Source of the DNA: Saccharopolyspora kobensis | GTDB taxonomy: Bacteria > Actinomycetota > Actinomycetes > Mycobacteriales > Pseudonocardiaceae | Direction of reading: 5' to 3' | DNA: 64,000 nt | Assembly: GCF_900108315.1 (NCBI RefSeq) | Contig: NZ_FNVB01000005.1 | Span: forward strand, 248,001 to 312,000 | Part shown: positions 16,429 to 25,125 of the stretch, one piece after another | How positions within the stretch are numbered: position 1 is the first letter of the stretch | How the letters are laid out: each line of letters begins with the position of its first letter | The notes under the pieces: generated by a model | The model's database searches: none | What the model saw: the letters and a program-made list of their open reading frames with translations, nothing else | What the model was told of the DNA's origin: nothing | Program-made: the position numbers and the translations under genes

Positions 16429-17898
16429 TTACTCACCCAGAACCGGGGGTGCGGTCTTCGGCATGTCGTTCATCCAGATGTCCTCCTGCTCCTCGAGCCA
16501 GGACGGACGCTCGTGCTCGTCGTCCTCGCCGCCCTGACCGCGTTGACCAGCAGCACCCATACCGCCGCCCATCATGCCGCGGCCACCACCGGCGCCCCGG
16601 GCTCCAGCAGCACCGGCGCCAGATCCCGCGCCCGCTCCGGCAGCGCCTCCAGCACCGAGTCCGCTGGCTCCGGCTCGGCCGCCAGCGGCCATCCCGGCCC
16701 CGGCCGCACCAGCACCGAGGCCACCGGCCATACCGCCGACCATGCCAACGCCACCCGCTCCAGGACCGCCACCACCGGGGAGGCCGCCACCAGGGCCGCC
16801 ACCACCGGGCAGACCGCCGCCAGGGCCGCCGATTCCGGGAAGCTTGGGCGGATCGGCCCATGCGCTGCCTGTTCCTGACGGCGGGGTGTAGCCACCGGGG
16901 CCAACGCCACCCGGGTAGCCGCCACCTGGGTAGCCACCGCCGGGACCGCCACCACCCGGGTAACCACCGCCGGGACCACCACCACCGGGCAGACCACCGC
17001 CCGGATAGCCGCCGCCGGGACCACCACCACCGGGCAGACCACCGCCAGGGCCGCCGCCACCGGGACCGCCACCGATCCCACCGCCGTCACCAGGACCACC
17101 ACGACCCCAGTCAGTGGGGGGCTGCGGCGGTGGCGGCGGAGGGGTGACGACCTTGCCTTCGGGAGTCTGGAACGCCGGCATCTGGGCATCGACATTGGTG
17201 AAGGTCGGGCTGTAGACGCGCCCCATGGTCTCCTGCGCGGCCTTCTCGGCCTCTTCGCGCTCCTTCATCTGCGCGAGCGCGTCACCACCACCGCCGAGCG
17301 GGCCGAGCGCGATCGTCGAGGCGGCCGTCCGCCCCCAGCTGTGGCCCTCCGGCTCCGGCACCGACGTCTTGACCTGACCCGCCGCCGAACCCACGGTCTT
17401 CAGGTTGTTACCGGTCATCTCGAAGGCGTTGCCACTGCCTTCCATCCAGTTCTTGACCGGTTCACCGAGCGTCTTGGCCTGCTCAGCGGCCTCTCCCTGC
17501 CAACCGCCGCTGATGATCTCCTTCAGCTTGGCATCGAACTGCGGACCGCGTTCGCGAAGCGCCTTGCCCAGCTTCACCCAGGCTTCTGCGGTCTTGTCGA
17601 CCTCGCCCTCGTTGATCGTGTCCTGGTTCGTCCGGTAGATGTCGGCATGGCTGAACCCGGACCAGTTCACGCACTGGGAAATTCCAGGCGGGTCGTAACC
17701 GACGACACCGTCCTGCAGCGCCTGGTTGCGCTGCGCCAGCTCATTCCGCTCGTTCTGACCGTCCTGCGAAGCCTGCTGGGCGCGCTCCTTGGCCTCCTTC
17801 TGGGCCACGGTGTCGTACCCGAAGACACCCGCTCCGGCGTCGTGGATGGTGTTCCCGACGTCGCTGATCCGGTCTCCGACCCAATCCCCAAATCCCAT
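16429..17898 (-). CDS. PPE-like/WXG100-superfamily protein with long Gly-rich tail
   Basis: A 489-residue candidate type VII secretion substrate. Residues about 70-190 form a helical domain resembling PPE proteins, with a GGWQGEAAE turn (WxG type) and HADIYRTNQD upstream. Residues about 220-250 are charged helix. From about residue 261 to 388 it consists of Gly-Pro-Tyr-rich repeats (units like PGGGYPGGG), then an Ala-Gly-rich stretch to about 460. The last 20 residues include a Trp and end in TAPPVLGE, a C-terminus I associate with this Pseudonocardiaceae family. There is no signal peptide. The ATG has GGGGGAG upstream. EspG follows directly and is its likely chaperone. Confidence 0.78.
   Translation of the reverse strand: MGFGDWVGDRISDVGNTIHDAGAGVFGYDTVAQKEAKERAQQASQDGQNERNELAQRNQALQDGVVGYDPPGISQCVNWSGFSHADIYRTNQDTINEGEVDKTAEAWVKLGKALRERGPQFDAKLKEIISGGWQGEAAEQAKTLGEPVKNWMEGSGNAFEMTGNNLKTVGSAAGQVKTSVPEPEGHSWGRTAASTIALGPLGGGGDALAQMKEREEAEKAAQETMGRVYSPTFTNVDAQMPAFQTPEGKVVTPPPPPPQPPTDWGRGGPGDGGGIGGGPGGGGPGGGLPGGGGPGGGYPGGGLPGGGGPGGGYPGGGGPGGGYPGGGYPGGVGPGGYTPPSGTGSAWADPPKLPGIGGPGGGLPGGGGPGGGLPGGGGPGAGGVGMVGGMAGGLGAGAAGAGMAAGGRAGASGLGAGGAAGAGAGSGAGAAGARGAGGGRGMMGGGMGAAGQRGQGGEDDEHERPSWLEEQEDIWMNDMPKTAPPVLGE
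16735..17115. repeat. Intragenic Gly-rich coding repeats
   Basis: A low-complexity tract of short imperfect 9-30 bp units (CCACCGGG, GGACCACC and similar) encoding PGGG/YPGGG/LPGGGG motifs inside the PPE-like gene. Units vary between copies, so slippage or recombination could alter tail length between strains. Confidence 0.75.
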
Positions 17899-17916
17899 GA
17901 CTCCCCCTAGCTCCTA

Positions 17917-18450
17917 TCACTCAGGAAGTCTCGGCTCGATCTGCCGCGCGACCTTCTCCGCCTCGCCGCACGGATCAGCGACCGAATCCCTCATCAAGCC
18001 CGTCACCGTCACGATGACCGTGCCGCCTCCAGCGTCGAGGAACGCTGAACAAATGCCTTGCCCCTCCGACCCCTTGGTCACACCGTTCGCCGCTTTCCTG
18101 CCGTCGATCTCGTACGGCGTCAGCGAGCCGAAATTGCCCTGCTTCGTGTAAGCGTCGAACGCGGTGTCGGGAGCCTTGTAGAGCGTGACGTCCTTGACAT
18201 CGCCTCGGAAGTTGCATCCCGGCTCAGTGTCAATCGTGCTGTCCGGCTCGCCCGGGCCTTGTACCCCGAAAGCGGACAGATCGCCTGCCGTGAAGAAGTT
18301 GCAGACGTCGAAATCAGCCAGACCCGAGCTCTGGGCCGCGGAAGTCTGCGGCTGCTCGCCGCCTCCGGTCGATCCACCGGAACAGGCGGACAGCCCAACC
18401 AGTGCCAGACCTGCTGTCGCCACGATCAAGGAGCGGGAGTACAAGCTCAC
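17917..18450 (-). CDS. DUF3558 lipoprotein (first copy)
   Basis: A 177-residue secreted lipoprotein with a short hydrophobic signal and lipobox LSAC (Cys23), a Ser/Gln-rich linker and a DUF3558 domain with CNFF, GCNFRG, ICSAFLDAGGG and a late Cys. DUF3558 proteins are actinobacterial envelope lipoproteins of unknown function that often accompany ESX-type genes in Pseudonocardiaceae. Its GTG start overlaps the stop of the upstream helical protein by 1 nt (TAGTG), which implies translational coupling. The PPE-like gene follows 18 nt later on the same strand. Confidence 0.85.
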   Translation of the reverse strand: MSLYSRSLIVATAGLALVGLSACSGGSTGGGEQPQTSAAQSSGLADFDVCNFFTAGDLSAFGVQGPGEPDSTIDTEPGCNFRGDVKDVTLYKAPDTAFDAYTKQGNFGSLTPYEIDGRKAANGVTKGSEGQGICSAFLDAGGGTVIVTVTGLMRDSVADPCGEAEKVARQIEPRLPE

Positions 18451-18860
18451 TACATACCTCGCTGAATGTCTTGGGCGTGCTGTTCGTCGATGGCACGGTA
18501 GTCCTTGGCCGCGGCACGGTAGGCATCCGCCATCTTCTGCAACTCGTCCTGCATCTGACGAATCAGGTCCACTGCCCCGGATTCCGAGGTCGTGGCCTTG
18601 TCGACGAAACGTTGCGTCAGGTCGCGCCCGTCCGGATATTCACCGAGCCCCGTAAGTCGCGTGATCTGATCGCTTCTGCGGACGAGCTGCTGCAACTCGC
18701 GGATTTCGTCCTCGCAGTGCTTGGCTGCCTTCTCCGCGGCATCCGGGTCTAGGGCGAGCATCCCCGACCCCACCTGCTGATTCACCCACTGCGTCTGCGC
18801 GGCGACGGCCTTGATCCCCTCGGCTGCCCCAGCAAAGCCTGCACTGCCTGCGTTTGTCAT
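18450..18860 (-). CDS. Helical WXG100-like/ESX-associated protein
   Basis: A 136-residue, almost wholly helical protein with no signal peptide. Two long amphipathic helices (about residues 36-62 and 85-130) are joined by a Gly-Tyr-Pro-Gly turn (GLGEYPDGRD). This resembles the helix-turn-helix shape of ESX/WXG100 substrates, but the WxG motif itself is absent. It is the first gene of a coupled group with the DUF3558 lipoprotein and PPE-like genes. The ATG has GAGGGG about 8 nt upstream. The assignment to the ESX superfamily rests on shape and neighbours, not on a diagnostic motif. Confidence 0.65.
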   Translation of the reverse strand: MTNAGSAGFAGAAEGIKAVAAQTQWVNQQVGSGMLALDPDAAEKAAKHCEDEIRELQQLVRRSDQITRLTGLGEYPDGRDLTQRFVDKATTSESGAVDLIRQMQDELQKMADAYRAAAKDYRAIDEQHAQDIQRGM

Positions 18861-19037
18861 CCCAGACCCCTCTGGACTCTGCGATCTCCCCCACGAACCG
18901 TGGACACTCTAGCTTGACGCAGGCCGCACCGGAACGGTTCCCACCAGCCTCGATCCCGTCCGACATCACTCGTTCAGCCTCAGATCACAAAGCCATCACA
19001 CCTGCTGAGGAGGTGTAACGCTCTCGCCGCCCCAGCC

Positions 19038-19580
19038 TCAGCGAGGCAGCCGCGAAGCGGTCGCGGCAGCGATCTTCTCCGCTTCAGCGCAGGCATCCAC
19101 CGAGTCGGCGAGTCGCCCGGATACCCCATAGATCACGACGCCTCCACCAGCGTCGACGAGCACGTTGCAGCCGCCAGTGGCACCACCGCCCGGAACGTTC
19201 GCCACAACACCCGAACGTCCGCCCACGGACTGCTTGTCGTACCGCTCCCAGTTGCCGTTCTTCTCGTACGAAGCCACGGTTTCCTCGACGTTCTTCTGGA
19301 GGACCAGCCCCATCTGCCCGCCCTTCCAGCGGCATCCCGGCTCGAAGCTCACCGGCGTGAACTCCTCGGCCTGGGCCTGCAACCCCCACGAGCTGAGCTC
19401 ATCGGGCTTGAAGAACGTACAGGGGTCGAACTGCTCCAACCCAGCACCGCTGACCCGCTCCGTCGGCTTCTCGGAGCTCGCTTCTCGGGTCGAATCACCA
19501 GCTGTGCCGCTGCACGCGGACAGCCCGACGAGGGCAACGCCAGCGGTCAAGACAACGACAGACCGGACCAGTCTCTGCAC
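19038..19580 (-). CDS. DUF3558 lipoprotein (second copy)
   Basis: A 180-residue lipoprotein with lipobox LSAC (Cys23) and the same Cys pattern as the copy at 17.9-18.4 kb: CTFF, GCRWKG, GCNVLVDAGGG and a late Cys. The signal peptides of the two are nearly identical (LTAGVALVGLSAC against ATAGLALVGLSAC), which indicates duplication. GTG 19580 is chosen because GAGG lies 5 nt upstream; an ATG at 19601 is in frame. It ends 178 bp before the helical ESX-like gene on the same strand, so a separate promoter for that gene is likely. The function is unknown. Confidence 0.83.
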   Translation of the reverse strand: MQRLVRSVVVLTAGVALVGLSACSGTAGDSTREASSEKPTERVSGAGLEQFDPCTFFKPDELSSWGLQAQAEEFTPVSFEPGCRWKGGQMGLVLQKNVEETVASYEKNGNWERYDKQSVGGRSGVVANVPGGGATGGCNVLVDAGGGVVIYGVSGRLADSVDACAEAEKIAAATASRLPR

Positions 19581-19629
19581 TGAAACCTCACCTCGGATCA
19601 ACCAACGTTCTGCGCACCAACTGCCGTGG

Positions 19630-21246
19630 TCAGCTTTTCAGGGTTGTGTTGAGCTTTTCGGTTAGTTGGGGGAACACTCGGCGGAAGTTCTGCAGGTTCG
19701 GGGCTTGGGGGGCCGCGTACCAGTACAGGCCCGGGGTTCCGTCCGCTGCTGGGTCGAGTTCGGCGAATTCCGCCAGCCAGCGGTCGGTTTCGCCCAGGAC
19801 CAGGGCGTACGGCAGGGAGCGGGAGAACACCGTTTCGCGGTCCGCTGCGGGCAGCGAGTTCGCCGAGACCTCGTGGAGGTAGCCGCGCAGGCCTCTGACC
19901 TGCATGACCAGCGCGCTGCCGCGGCGGGTGCGGGCGGGCATCAGGCGGGCGCTGGCCACCATCGCGATGCCGCCGAGCACCACGCCCAGGCCGAGCAGGG
20001 CGACGGAAGTCGTCAGCGCCAGGGCGGCGGTGAGCGCCGCGCCACCGATCGCGACGCCGATTCCGCTCCACCAGAACAGGTTCCGGTCCGCGTCCGGGCG
20101 GCGGGCGAACCACTCCTTCTCCACGACGTCCGCGTACAGCGCGTCGCGGACCCCGGACAGGTCCAGGCCGCGCAGCTGGGACAGGCGGACCTCCGCCGCT
20201 TCGCCGACCAGCAGGTCGTGCACCGCGCGCTCGAAGGGGCGCAGCGCGTCGTCCGCCGGGTTGATCCGGACGATCCGCCAGTCCTGGCCGGGCAGCTCCT
20301 CGATCCACAGGTAGTTGCGGACCGCCAGGTCGATCACGGTCGCCGTCACGTCCACCGGGTCGACCCGCTCGTCGACCACCGCACCGATCTGGCCGGGCAG
20401 GACACCGTCCGGGGAGGCGAAGGTGACGCCGCCGCGCGAGTCGGTCATCAGCACCTCGACGCGGCCGACGTCCTCGCCGAACGCGCGGACGTCCCGGCCG
20501 CGGGCGTACCAGACCAGGCCGAGTCCGCCGATCAGGACCAGCCCGATGGCCGCCAGCCCGACACCGGTCCCGGGTGTCAGCGAGAACGCCTTCGCCAGGC
20601 TGAAGTACTCCTCGGTCACCGCCGTGGCCGGGACCGTGCCCGCGGGCAGCTGGAACGTGATGTCCATCCGGTCGCCGGGTGCCAGCCCGTAGGTCATCGC
20701 CCGCATCTCCTGCGTGTGGGAGATCTCGAACTGGTCGCAGCGGTGCTCGCTGCCCAGCGGGCCGGCCAGGCACATGATCGCCTGCGGGACCTTCGGCGAC
20801 AGCAGCGAGACCTCGACGCGGCTCACCGGCGCGTTCCACCCGCCGGACACCTGCCAGCGCACGGCCTGCAGATCGCCCGCGTCCGCCACGGCGCCGTGCA
20901 CCACGTACTTCAGCGTCGAAACGCCGGGTTGCAGGGTCATGCGCACCTCGTCGGCGCCGACGTGCACCTCGCCGCCGTCCAGCGAGGCGTCGGTGACGGT
21001 GAAGACCCGGTCCTCGCCCGGGCCGCTGGACTGCCGCAGCGGCATGGTGCGCGACACCGGCTGACCAGGAGGAACGACGATCTGCTCGGTGACCGACACC
21101 AGTCCGTCGCGCTCCAGCTTGAGGTGCACCTCACTGGCCACCTCGCCGGGCAGCGCGTCGACCGGTCGTTCCTGCGCAACGGCCGCGTTCGGCGCGCCCA
21201 GCAGCAGCGCGGTCAGCGCGAACAGCAGTCCCCGTTTGGTCAACAC
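19630..21246 (-). CDS. DUF2207 membrane protein
   Basis: A 538-residue protein: signal peptide (cleavage near AVAQ, residue 25), an extracytoplasmic beta-rich DUF2207 domain (residues about 35-215), one helix near residue 225-245, a cytoplasmic winged-helix-like region (VTATVIDLAVRNYLWIEE) and two adjacent helices near 395-435, then a soluble tail. This is the usual layout of DUF2207 proteins, whose function is unknown. GTG 21246 lies 7 nt after TATCGT (21254-21259), suggesting leaderless initiation. It is divergent from the zinc protease and 49 nt upstream of the second DUF3558 gene. Confidence 0.85.
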   Translation of the reverse strand: MLTKRGLLFALTALLLGAPNAAVAQERPVDALPGEVASEVHLKLERDGLVSVTEQIVVPPGQPVSRTMPLRQSSGPGEDRVFTVTDASLDGGEVHVGADEVRMTLQPGVSTLKYVVHGAVADAGDLQAVRWQVSGGWNAPVSRVEVSLLSPKVPQAIMCLAGPLGSEHRCDQFEISHTQEMRAMTYGLAPGDRMDITFQLPAGTVPATAVTEEYFSLAKAFSLTPGTGVGLAAIGLVLIGGLGLVWYARGRDVRAFGEDVGRVEVLMTDSRGGVTFASPDGVLPGQIGAVVDERVDPVDVTATVIDLAVRNYLWIEELPGQDWRIVRINPADDALRPFERAVHDLLVGEAAEVRLSQLRGLDLSGVRDALYADVVEKEWFARRPDADRNLFWWSGIGVAIGGAALTAALALTTSVALLGLGVVLGGIAMVASARLMPARTRRGSALVMQVRGLRGYLHEVSANSLPAADRETVFSRSLPYALVLGETDRWLAEFAELDPAADGTPGLYWYAAPQAPNLQNFRRVFPQLTEKLNTTLKS

Positions 21247-21391
21247 GGCCCGAACGATAGCGGCCCGAAGCTATTCTCTGGTCCGCAACGGGCGAGATCG
21301 ATTCGAGGAAGTCCGGGGAGCGCACGGCCCGGTGGCGGACCGCTGAACTCCGCTCGATCGTCCACATTCGACACACCGCGAGGAAGACCGC

Positions 21392-22606
21392 ATGACCCAG
21401 CCGCCTCGGCCGCCGCACGGCCCGCAGCCGCCACAGCAGCCGTGGCCGCCGCAGCAACCTCGCGGTGCTCATCCGCGCCCGCGCGGGGCGCAACCGCCAC
21501 CGGGTCCCGGCCCGCAGCGCCCGCCGTTACCCCCGCCCGGAGTCCGGCCGGTTTCCGGCCCGCGGCCGATGGGGCCGCCCCCTCCGATGCCACCGCGCGG
21601 CGCGGCTCCGCACGGCCCACCACCGCCGATGCCGCCCATGCGGCCGCCGAAGCGCAAGGGGAACGGCGGCGTGATCATCGCGCTGGTGCTGGTCGGCGTG
21701 ACGCTGTGCGGCATCACCCTGGTCGGCGCGATGGCCTCCGCGATCACCTCCGATCGCGCCTCGGACTACGACAGCAGCCCCACCAGCGGGACGAGCTCGT
21801 CCGGCACCCGCACCACGACCTCGCGCACCACCAGCTCCTCGACGACTTCGAGCACCACCTCGGAGACCAGCGGGTACGACGAATCGACGCAGGTCCGACC
21901 GGTGGCACGGCTCGGTGATCACCCGATCAACATCCAGAACAACGGCGCGGTGAACACCCCGTGCGACCTGCCCACCTTCCGCACCGACGTCGAGTCGCAG
22001 GACCGCTTCTACCAGGCCGCGCTGCCGTGCCTGGTGGAGGCGTGGCGGCCGCTGCTGGAGGAGGCCGACCTGCCGGTCCGCACCCCGAAGGTGGTCACCA
22101 GCGGCAGCGACTTCGAAACCCCTTGCGGCACGCGGAAGTGGAACCAGACCGCGATGTACTGCCCCGGCAGCCACACGATCTACATGACCGCGCGGTACTA
22201 CGCCGAGAAGGAGCAGCTCGTCGAACCGGGCGCGTACCTGGGCCAGTTCGCGCACGAGTTCGGCCACGCGGTGCAGGGCATGTCCGGGATCAGCACGGCC
22301 TTCGGCGACGCCGCCTACGACGCGGGCGGCCGGGACACCCCGAGCGGGCTGGAGCTGACCCGGCGCTCGGAGCTGCAGGCGACCTGCTTCGGCGGGATGA
22401 CGCTGGCCGCGCTGCAGAACGGCGGGGTCAGCAACGACTACATCTTCCCGGCCCTGTACGACTCGCGCGGTCGCGGCGACGAGCACTCCAACGTCCGCGA
22501 TCACGGCACCACCAAGAACAACAACGCGTGGGTCGACCAGGGCTTCTACAAGAACGAGATCACCCAGTGCAACACCTGGCTGGCCGACGCCTCCGACGTC
22601 AGCTGA
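21392..22606 (+). CDS. Membrane-anchored neutral zinc metallopeptidase (YpfJ-like)
   Basis: A 404-residue protein. The first 90 residues are Pro-rich and cytoplasmic, a membrane helix follows at about 93-116, then a Thr/Ser-rich linker and a C-terminal protease domain of the putative neutral zinc metallopeptidase (YpfJ) family. The zinc motif is His288-Glu-Phe-Gly-His292 with a further acidic ligand probably in RRSELQATCFGG. Four or more Cys residues in the domain suggest disulfides outside the membrane. The ATG has GAGGAAG 6-8 nt upstream. Substrates are unknown; proximity to lipoproteins and ESX genes fits an envelope role. Confidence 0.87.
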   Translation: MTQPPRPPHGPQPPQQPWPPQQPRGAHPRPRGAQPPPGPGPQRPPLPPPGVRPVSGPRPMGPPPPMPPRGAAPHGPPPPMPPMRPPKRKGNGGVIIALVLVGVTLCGITLVGAMASAITSDRASDYDSSPTSGTSSSGTRTTTSRTTSSSTTSSTTSETSGYDESTQVRPVARLGDHPINIQNNGAVNTPCDLPTFRTDVESQDRFYQAALPCLVEAWRPLLEEADLPVRTPKVVTSGSDFETPCGTRKWNQTAMYCPGSHTIYMTARYYAEKEQLVEPGAYLGQFAHEFGHAVQGMSGISTAFGDAAYDAGGRDTPSGLELTRRSELQATCFGGMTLAALQNGGVSNDYIFPALYDSRGRGDEHSNVRDHGTTKNNNAWVDQGFYKNEITQCNTWLADASDVS

Positions 22607-22681
22607 GCGCTCGTTCGACGGAGCCATCCACGCTTTTGCAAGCGGCGCCGGCCGCTTGGGCCTACACAGAATGACACCGGC

Positions 22682-22778
22682 GGGTTCTGAGTGGTTTCCT
22701 GGCGAGGACGGCCCCTCCGCCGTGTATTGGGCATACGTCAGGAGGGGCACCCGCAGTCCAGGGAAGCACTCAGGTTCC
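22682..22778. repeat. dispersed inverted-repeat element, copy C
   Basis: Left arm GGGTTCTGAGTGGTTTCCTGG (22682-22702); the right arm (22758-22778) has reverse complement GGAACCTGAGTGCTTCCCTGG. The interior shares GTATTGGGCATACGTCAG with the GTATCGGACATACATCAG of copy D. It lies between the convergent zinc protease and a small membrane protein, where it could also act as a terminator. Confidence 0.75.
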
Positions 22779-22820
22779 GCTAGGTGACCACCTGAGCAAC
22801 GCGACCACCAACAGTTCGGG

Positions 22821-23249
22821 TCAGCGCCTGCCGAGCATCAGGGCGTAGCCGCCGCCGGCGACACCGGCCAGGGTGAGCAGGATCCAGTTGGCGCGCTCGG
22901 CGAGCTCGTCGAGCTGCGAGTCGTTCGCGGTGGCCGGGCGGACCACGAGTTCCCCGGTCACCTCCGCCGGAACCAGCACCGGCAGCTGCTGGCCGCGGCT
23001 GTGCCCGCACCCGTCGAACCGCGCGCGGCGGAGTTCGCCGCCGATCTCGACCTCGACCAGGTCGCCCGCCGCCGCACCGCCGCACGGGCTCGACTCGACG
23101 ACGGTCGCCGTCGCCGGGCGCAGCTGCGCGCGTCCCCGGTCGGCCGCCGCCACCAGCGGCCACACGGCCGCGCCGGCCAGGACGATGCCGAGCAGGCCGA
23201 GCACGAGCAGGATCGGCGCGACCGACGCCGAACCTCGTTGCCTACCCAC
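22821..23249 (-). CDS. Two-helix membrane protein with extracytoplasmic loop
   Basis: A 142-residue protein with a hydrophobic segment near the N-terminus (VAPILLVLGLLGIVLAGAAV) and another at the C-terminus (NWILLTLAGVAGGGYALM). The intervening domain of about 85 residues has two Cys residues, VVESSPCGGAAAG and RFDGCGHS. The layout resembles DUF3592-type proteins, but I do not recognise a specific family. GTG 23249 is preferred on the domain boundary; a longer frame runs to 23303. It begins about 70 nt after the K+ channel gene on the same strand. Confidence 0.6.
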   Translation of the reverse strand: MGRQRGSASVAPILLVLGLLGIVLAGAAVWPLVAAADRGRAQLRPATATVVESSPCGGAAAGDLVEVEIGGELRRARFDGCGHSRGQQLPVLVPAEVTGELVVRPATANDSQLDELAERANWILLTLAGVAGGGYALMLGRR

Positions 23250-23319
23250 GACACCGATAGTGCCAGGGCGCCGGCGGTTCACCACGAGCAGTCGCGGGAT
23301 CACCGACCGTGCGACCGGA

Positions 23320-24423
23320 TCACGGCTCTGCCGGGGTCACCTTCTTCACGTAGAGCAAGCGGTCGCCGGATTCGATGGCGTCGGCTTCGGGTGCGTCCAC
23401 CCGGTACAGGTGTCCTTCGCGGACCACGCCGAGCACTATGTCCGACAGGTGCCGCGGCGAGCCGCCGATCTCCTGCTCCTCGACCTCCCGCTCGGCGATC
23501 GCCAGCCCGGCGTCCGGGGTGAGCAGGTCCTCGAACATCTCCACCACGGACGGCGTGGAGGTCGCCATGCCGAGCAGGCGCCCGGAGGTCTCGCTGGAGA
23601 CCACCACGGAATCCGCACCGGACTGCCGCAGCAGGTGGACGTTCTCGGCCTCCCGCACCGCCGCGACGATCTGCGCCTTCGGCGCCAGCTCGCGCGCGGT
23701 CAGGGTGACCAGCACCGCGGTGTCGTCGCGGGCCGGGGCCACCACGATGGCCCGCGCTCGCGTCGCACCCGCGACCCTCAGCACGTCCGAGCGGGTGCCG
23801 GAACCGTTGACCGTGACCAGCCCCTGCGCGGAAGCCGCCTCCAGCGCGGTGTGGTTGGTGTCGACCACCACGATGCGGCCGGGCTCGGCGCCTTCGCCGA
23901 GCAGTGCGGTGACCGCCGACCGGCCCTTGGTTCCGTATCCGACGACGACCACGTGGTCGCGCACCTTGGACCTCCAGCGTTGGATCTTGAACGCCTGTCG
24001 CGAGCGCTCGGTGAGCACTTCCAGTGTGGTACCGACCAGCACGATCAGGAAGAGCACCCGCAGCGGGGTGATGACCAGCACGTTCACCAGCCGGGCCGAA
24101 TCGCTGACCGGGGTGATGTCGCCGTAGCCGGTGGTGGACAGCGTCACCGTCGCGTAGTAGACGGCGTCGAGCAGGCTGAGCCCGTCGCCCGCGTTGCTGT
24201 CCTGGTAGCCGTCGCGGTCGAAGTAGACCAGCAGGACCGTGGCCGCCAGCGCGAGGCTGGCGCCGATGATGCGGCGGGTGATGGAGCGGACCGGGCTGAT
24301 CACGCTGCCGGGCATCCGGATCACGCCGACCAGCGCGTGGTCGGGCCGGCTGGTCAGCTCGTCCTTGTCGGCCCGCCTGCCGATGAACGGCTGCGCCAGC
24401 GCCTTGGGACCTCGCCGCATCAT
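23320..24423 (-). CDS. Two-pore-helix K+ channel with cytoplasmic TrkA (RCK) domains
   Basis: A 367-residue protein with a first helix near residue 54-67, the selectivity filter TTGYGD at residues 97-102, a second helix near 112-130, then a TrkA-N Rossmann domain (VVVVGYGTKG) and a TrkA-C domain to the end. It is the positional counterpart of Rv3200c. It is expected to conduct or gate K+ according to a nucleotide or ion ligand of the RCK domain. ATG 24423 follows GGAG/GGGGGG; a second ATG is directly adjacent. The gene is divergent from a leaderless hypothetical gene. Confidence 0.92.
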   Translation of the reverse strand: MMRRGPKALAQPFIGRRADKDELTSRPDHALVGVIRMPGSVISPVRSITRRIIGASLALAATVLLVYFDRDGYQDSNAGDGLSLLDAVYYATVTLSTTGYGDITPVSDSARLVNVLVITPLRVLFLIVLVGTTLEVLTERSRQAFKIQRWRSKVRDHVVVVGYGTKGRSAVTALLGEGAEPGRIVVVDTNHTALEAASAQGLVTVNGSGTRSDVLRVAGATRARAIVVAPARDDTAVLVTLTARELAPKAQIVAAVREAENVHLLRQSGADSVVVSSETSGRLLGMATSTPSVVEMFEDLLTPDAGLAIAEREVEEQEIGGSPRHLSDIVLGVVREGHLYRVDAPEADAIESGDRLLYVKKVTPAEP

Positions 24424-24578
24424 GAACGCCCCCCGACTCCGCGACAACTCACGGCGCAGAACAGTAACCCCGCGCGCAAGCCCACCGGGCTCCGGCACCC
24501 CGGGCGGGATCGAAGACTTCTCCTGCCGAGCGGAAGACCTCCCCTCGGATCGGGGGCCCGGCGTTCTACCATGCAGAA

Positions 24579-25106
24579 GTGCAGCAGCTTCAGCACGCGG
24601 CCCGCGCCCTGGGGTGGGACGGCCAGCTGATCCCGGACGTGGAGGTCCTCGGCGCGAAGTTCGCCGCCGTGGTGCGCATCCGCCAGGACGTCCACCAGTG
24701 GCGCAGTCGCCACGGTTGGGCGCCCGAGCTCAATCCCGCCTGGTTCCGGTCCTGGTCCGAGCCCAGCACGCACGACCACGTGCCGGTGCCCGCGGTGGAC
24801 CTGCTCGGCGCCCTGGTCCCGGTGGCCCACCCGCGATTCGCGCTGCGCGCGTGCGGAACGCTGCTGACGCTGGCCCCGTGCGCGGTCGTGCTCCCGTCGA
24901 ACCAGCCGTACCGCCCGCTGCGCATGCTCGAACTCGACTACTACGGCGTGGGCGTGGTCAACGCCGCACCCGAGAGCCCGGCCGAGCTGGTGCTCGCCCC
25001 GGAGGACCGCACGGCCGAGTTCGGCTCGTCGCTCTTCGGCCGCTGGCTCCTGGAGGTCCTCTACTCCCGCCTCCTCGAACTCCCCCAGCTCACCGAGAAC
25101 GCCTGA
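24579..25106 (+). CDS. Hypothetical protein, probable leaderless gene
   Basis: A 175-residue soluble protein with many Trp and Leu residues (WRSRHGWAPEL, SLFGRWLLEVLYSRLLELPQ). No catalytic motif or known domain is recognised. GTG 24579 lies 6 nt after TACCAT (24567-24572) with no Shine-Dalgarno, as in a leaderless transcript. In mycobacteria the K+ channel directly adjoins adnB, so this gene and the next are insertions relative to that order. Confidence 0.7.
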   Translation: MQQLQHAARALGWDGQLIPDVEVLGAKFAAVVRIRQDVHQWRSRHGWAPELNPAWFRSWSEPSTHDHVPVPAVDLLGALVPVAHPRFALRACGTLLTLAPCAVVLPSNQPYRPLRMLELDYYGVGVVNAAPESPAELVLAPEDRTAEFGSSLFGRWLLEVLYSRLLELPQLTENA

Positions 25107-25125
25107 CCGGCGGGAGGATCGCGGC

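Noticed and set aside
16735..17115. Repeated units resembling a CRISPR or tandem-repeat array
   Set aside because: The units are short, imperfect and in frame, coding PGGG-type residues inside the PPE-like gene; there are no constant repeats with unique spacers.
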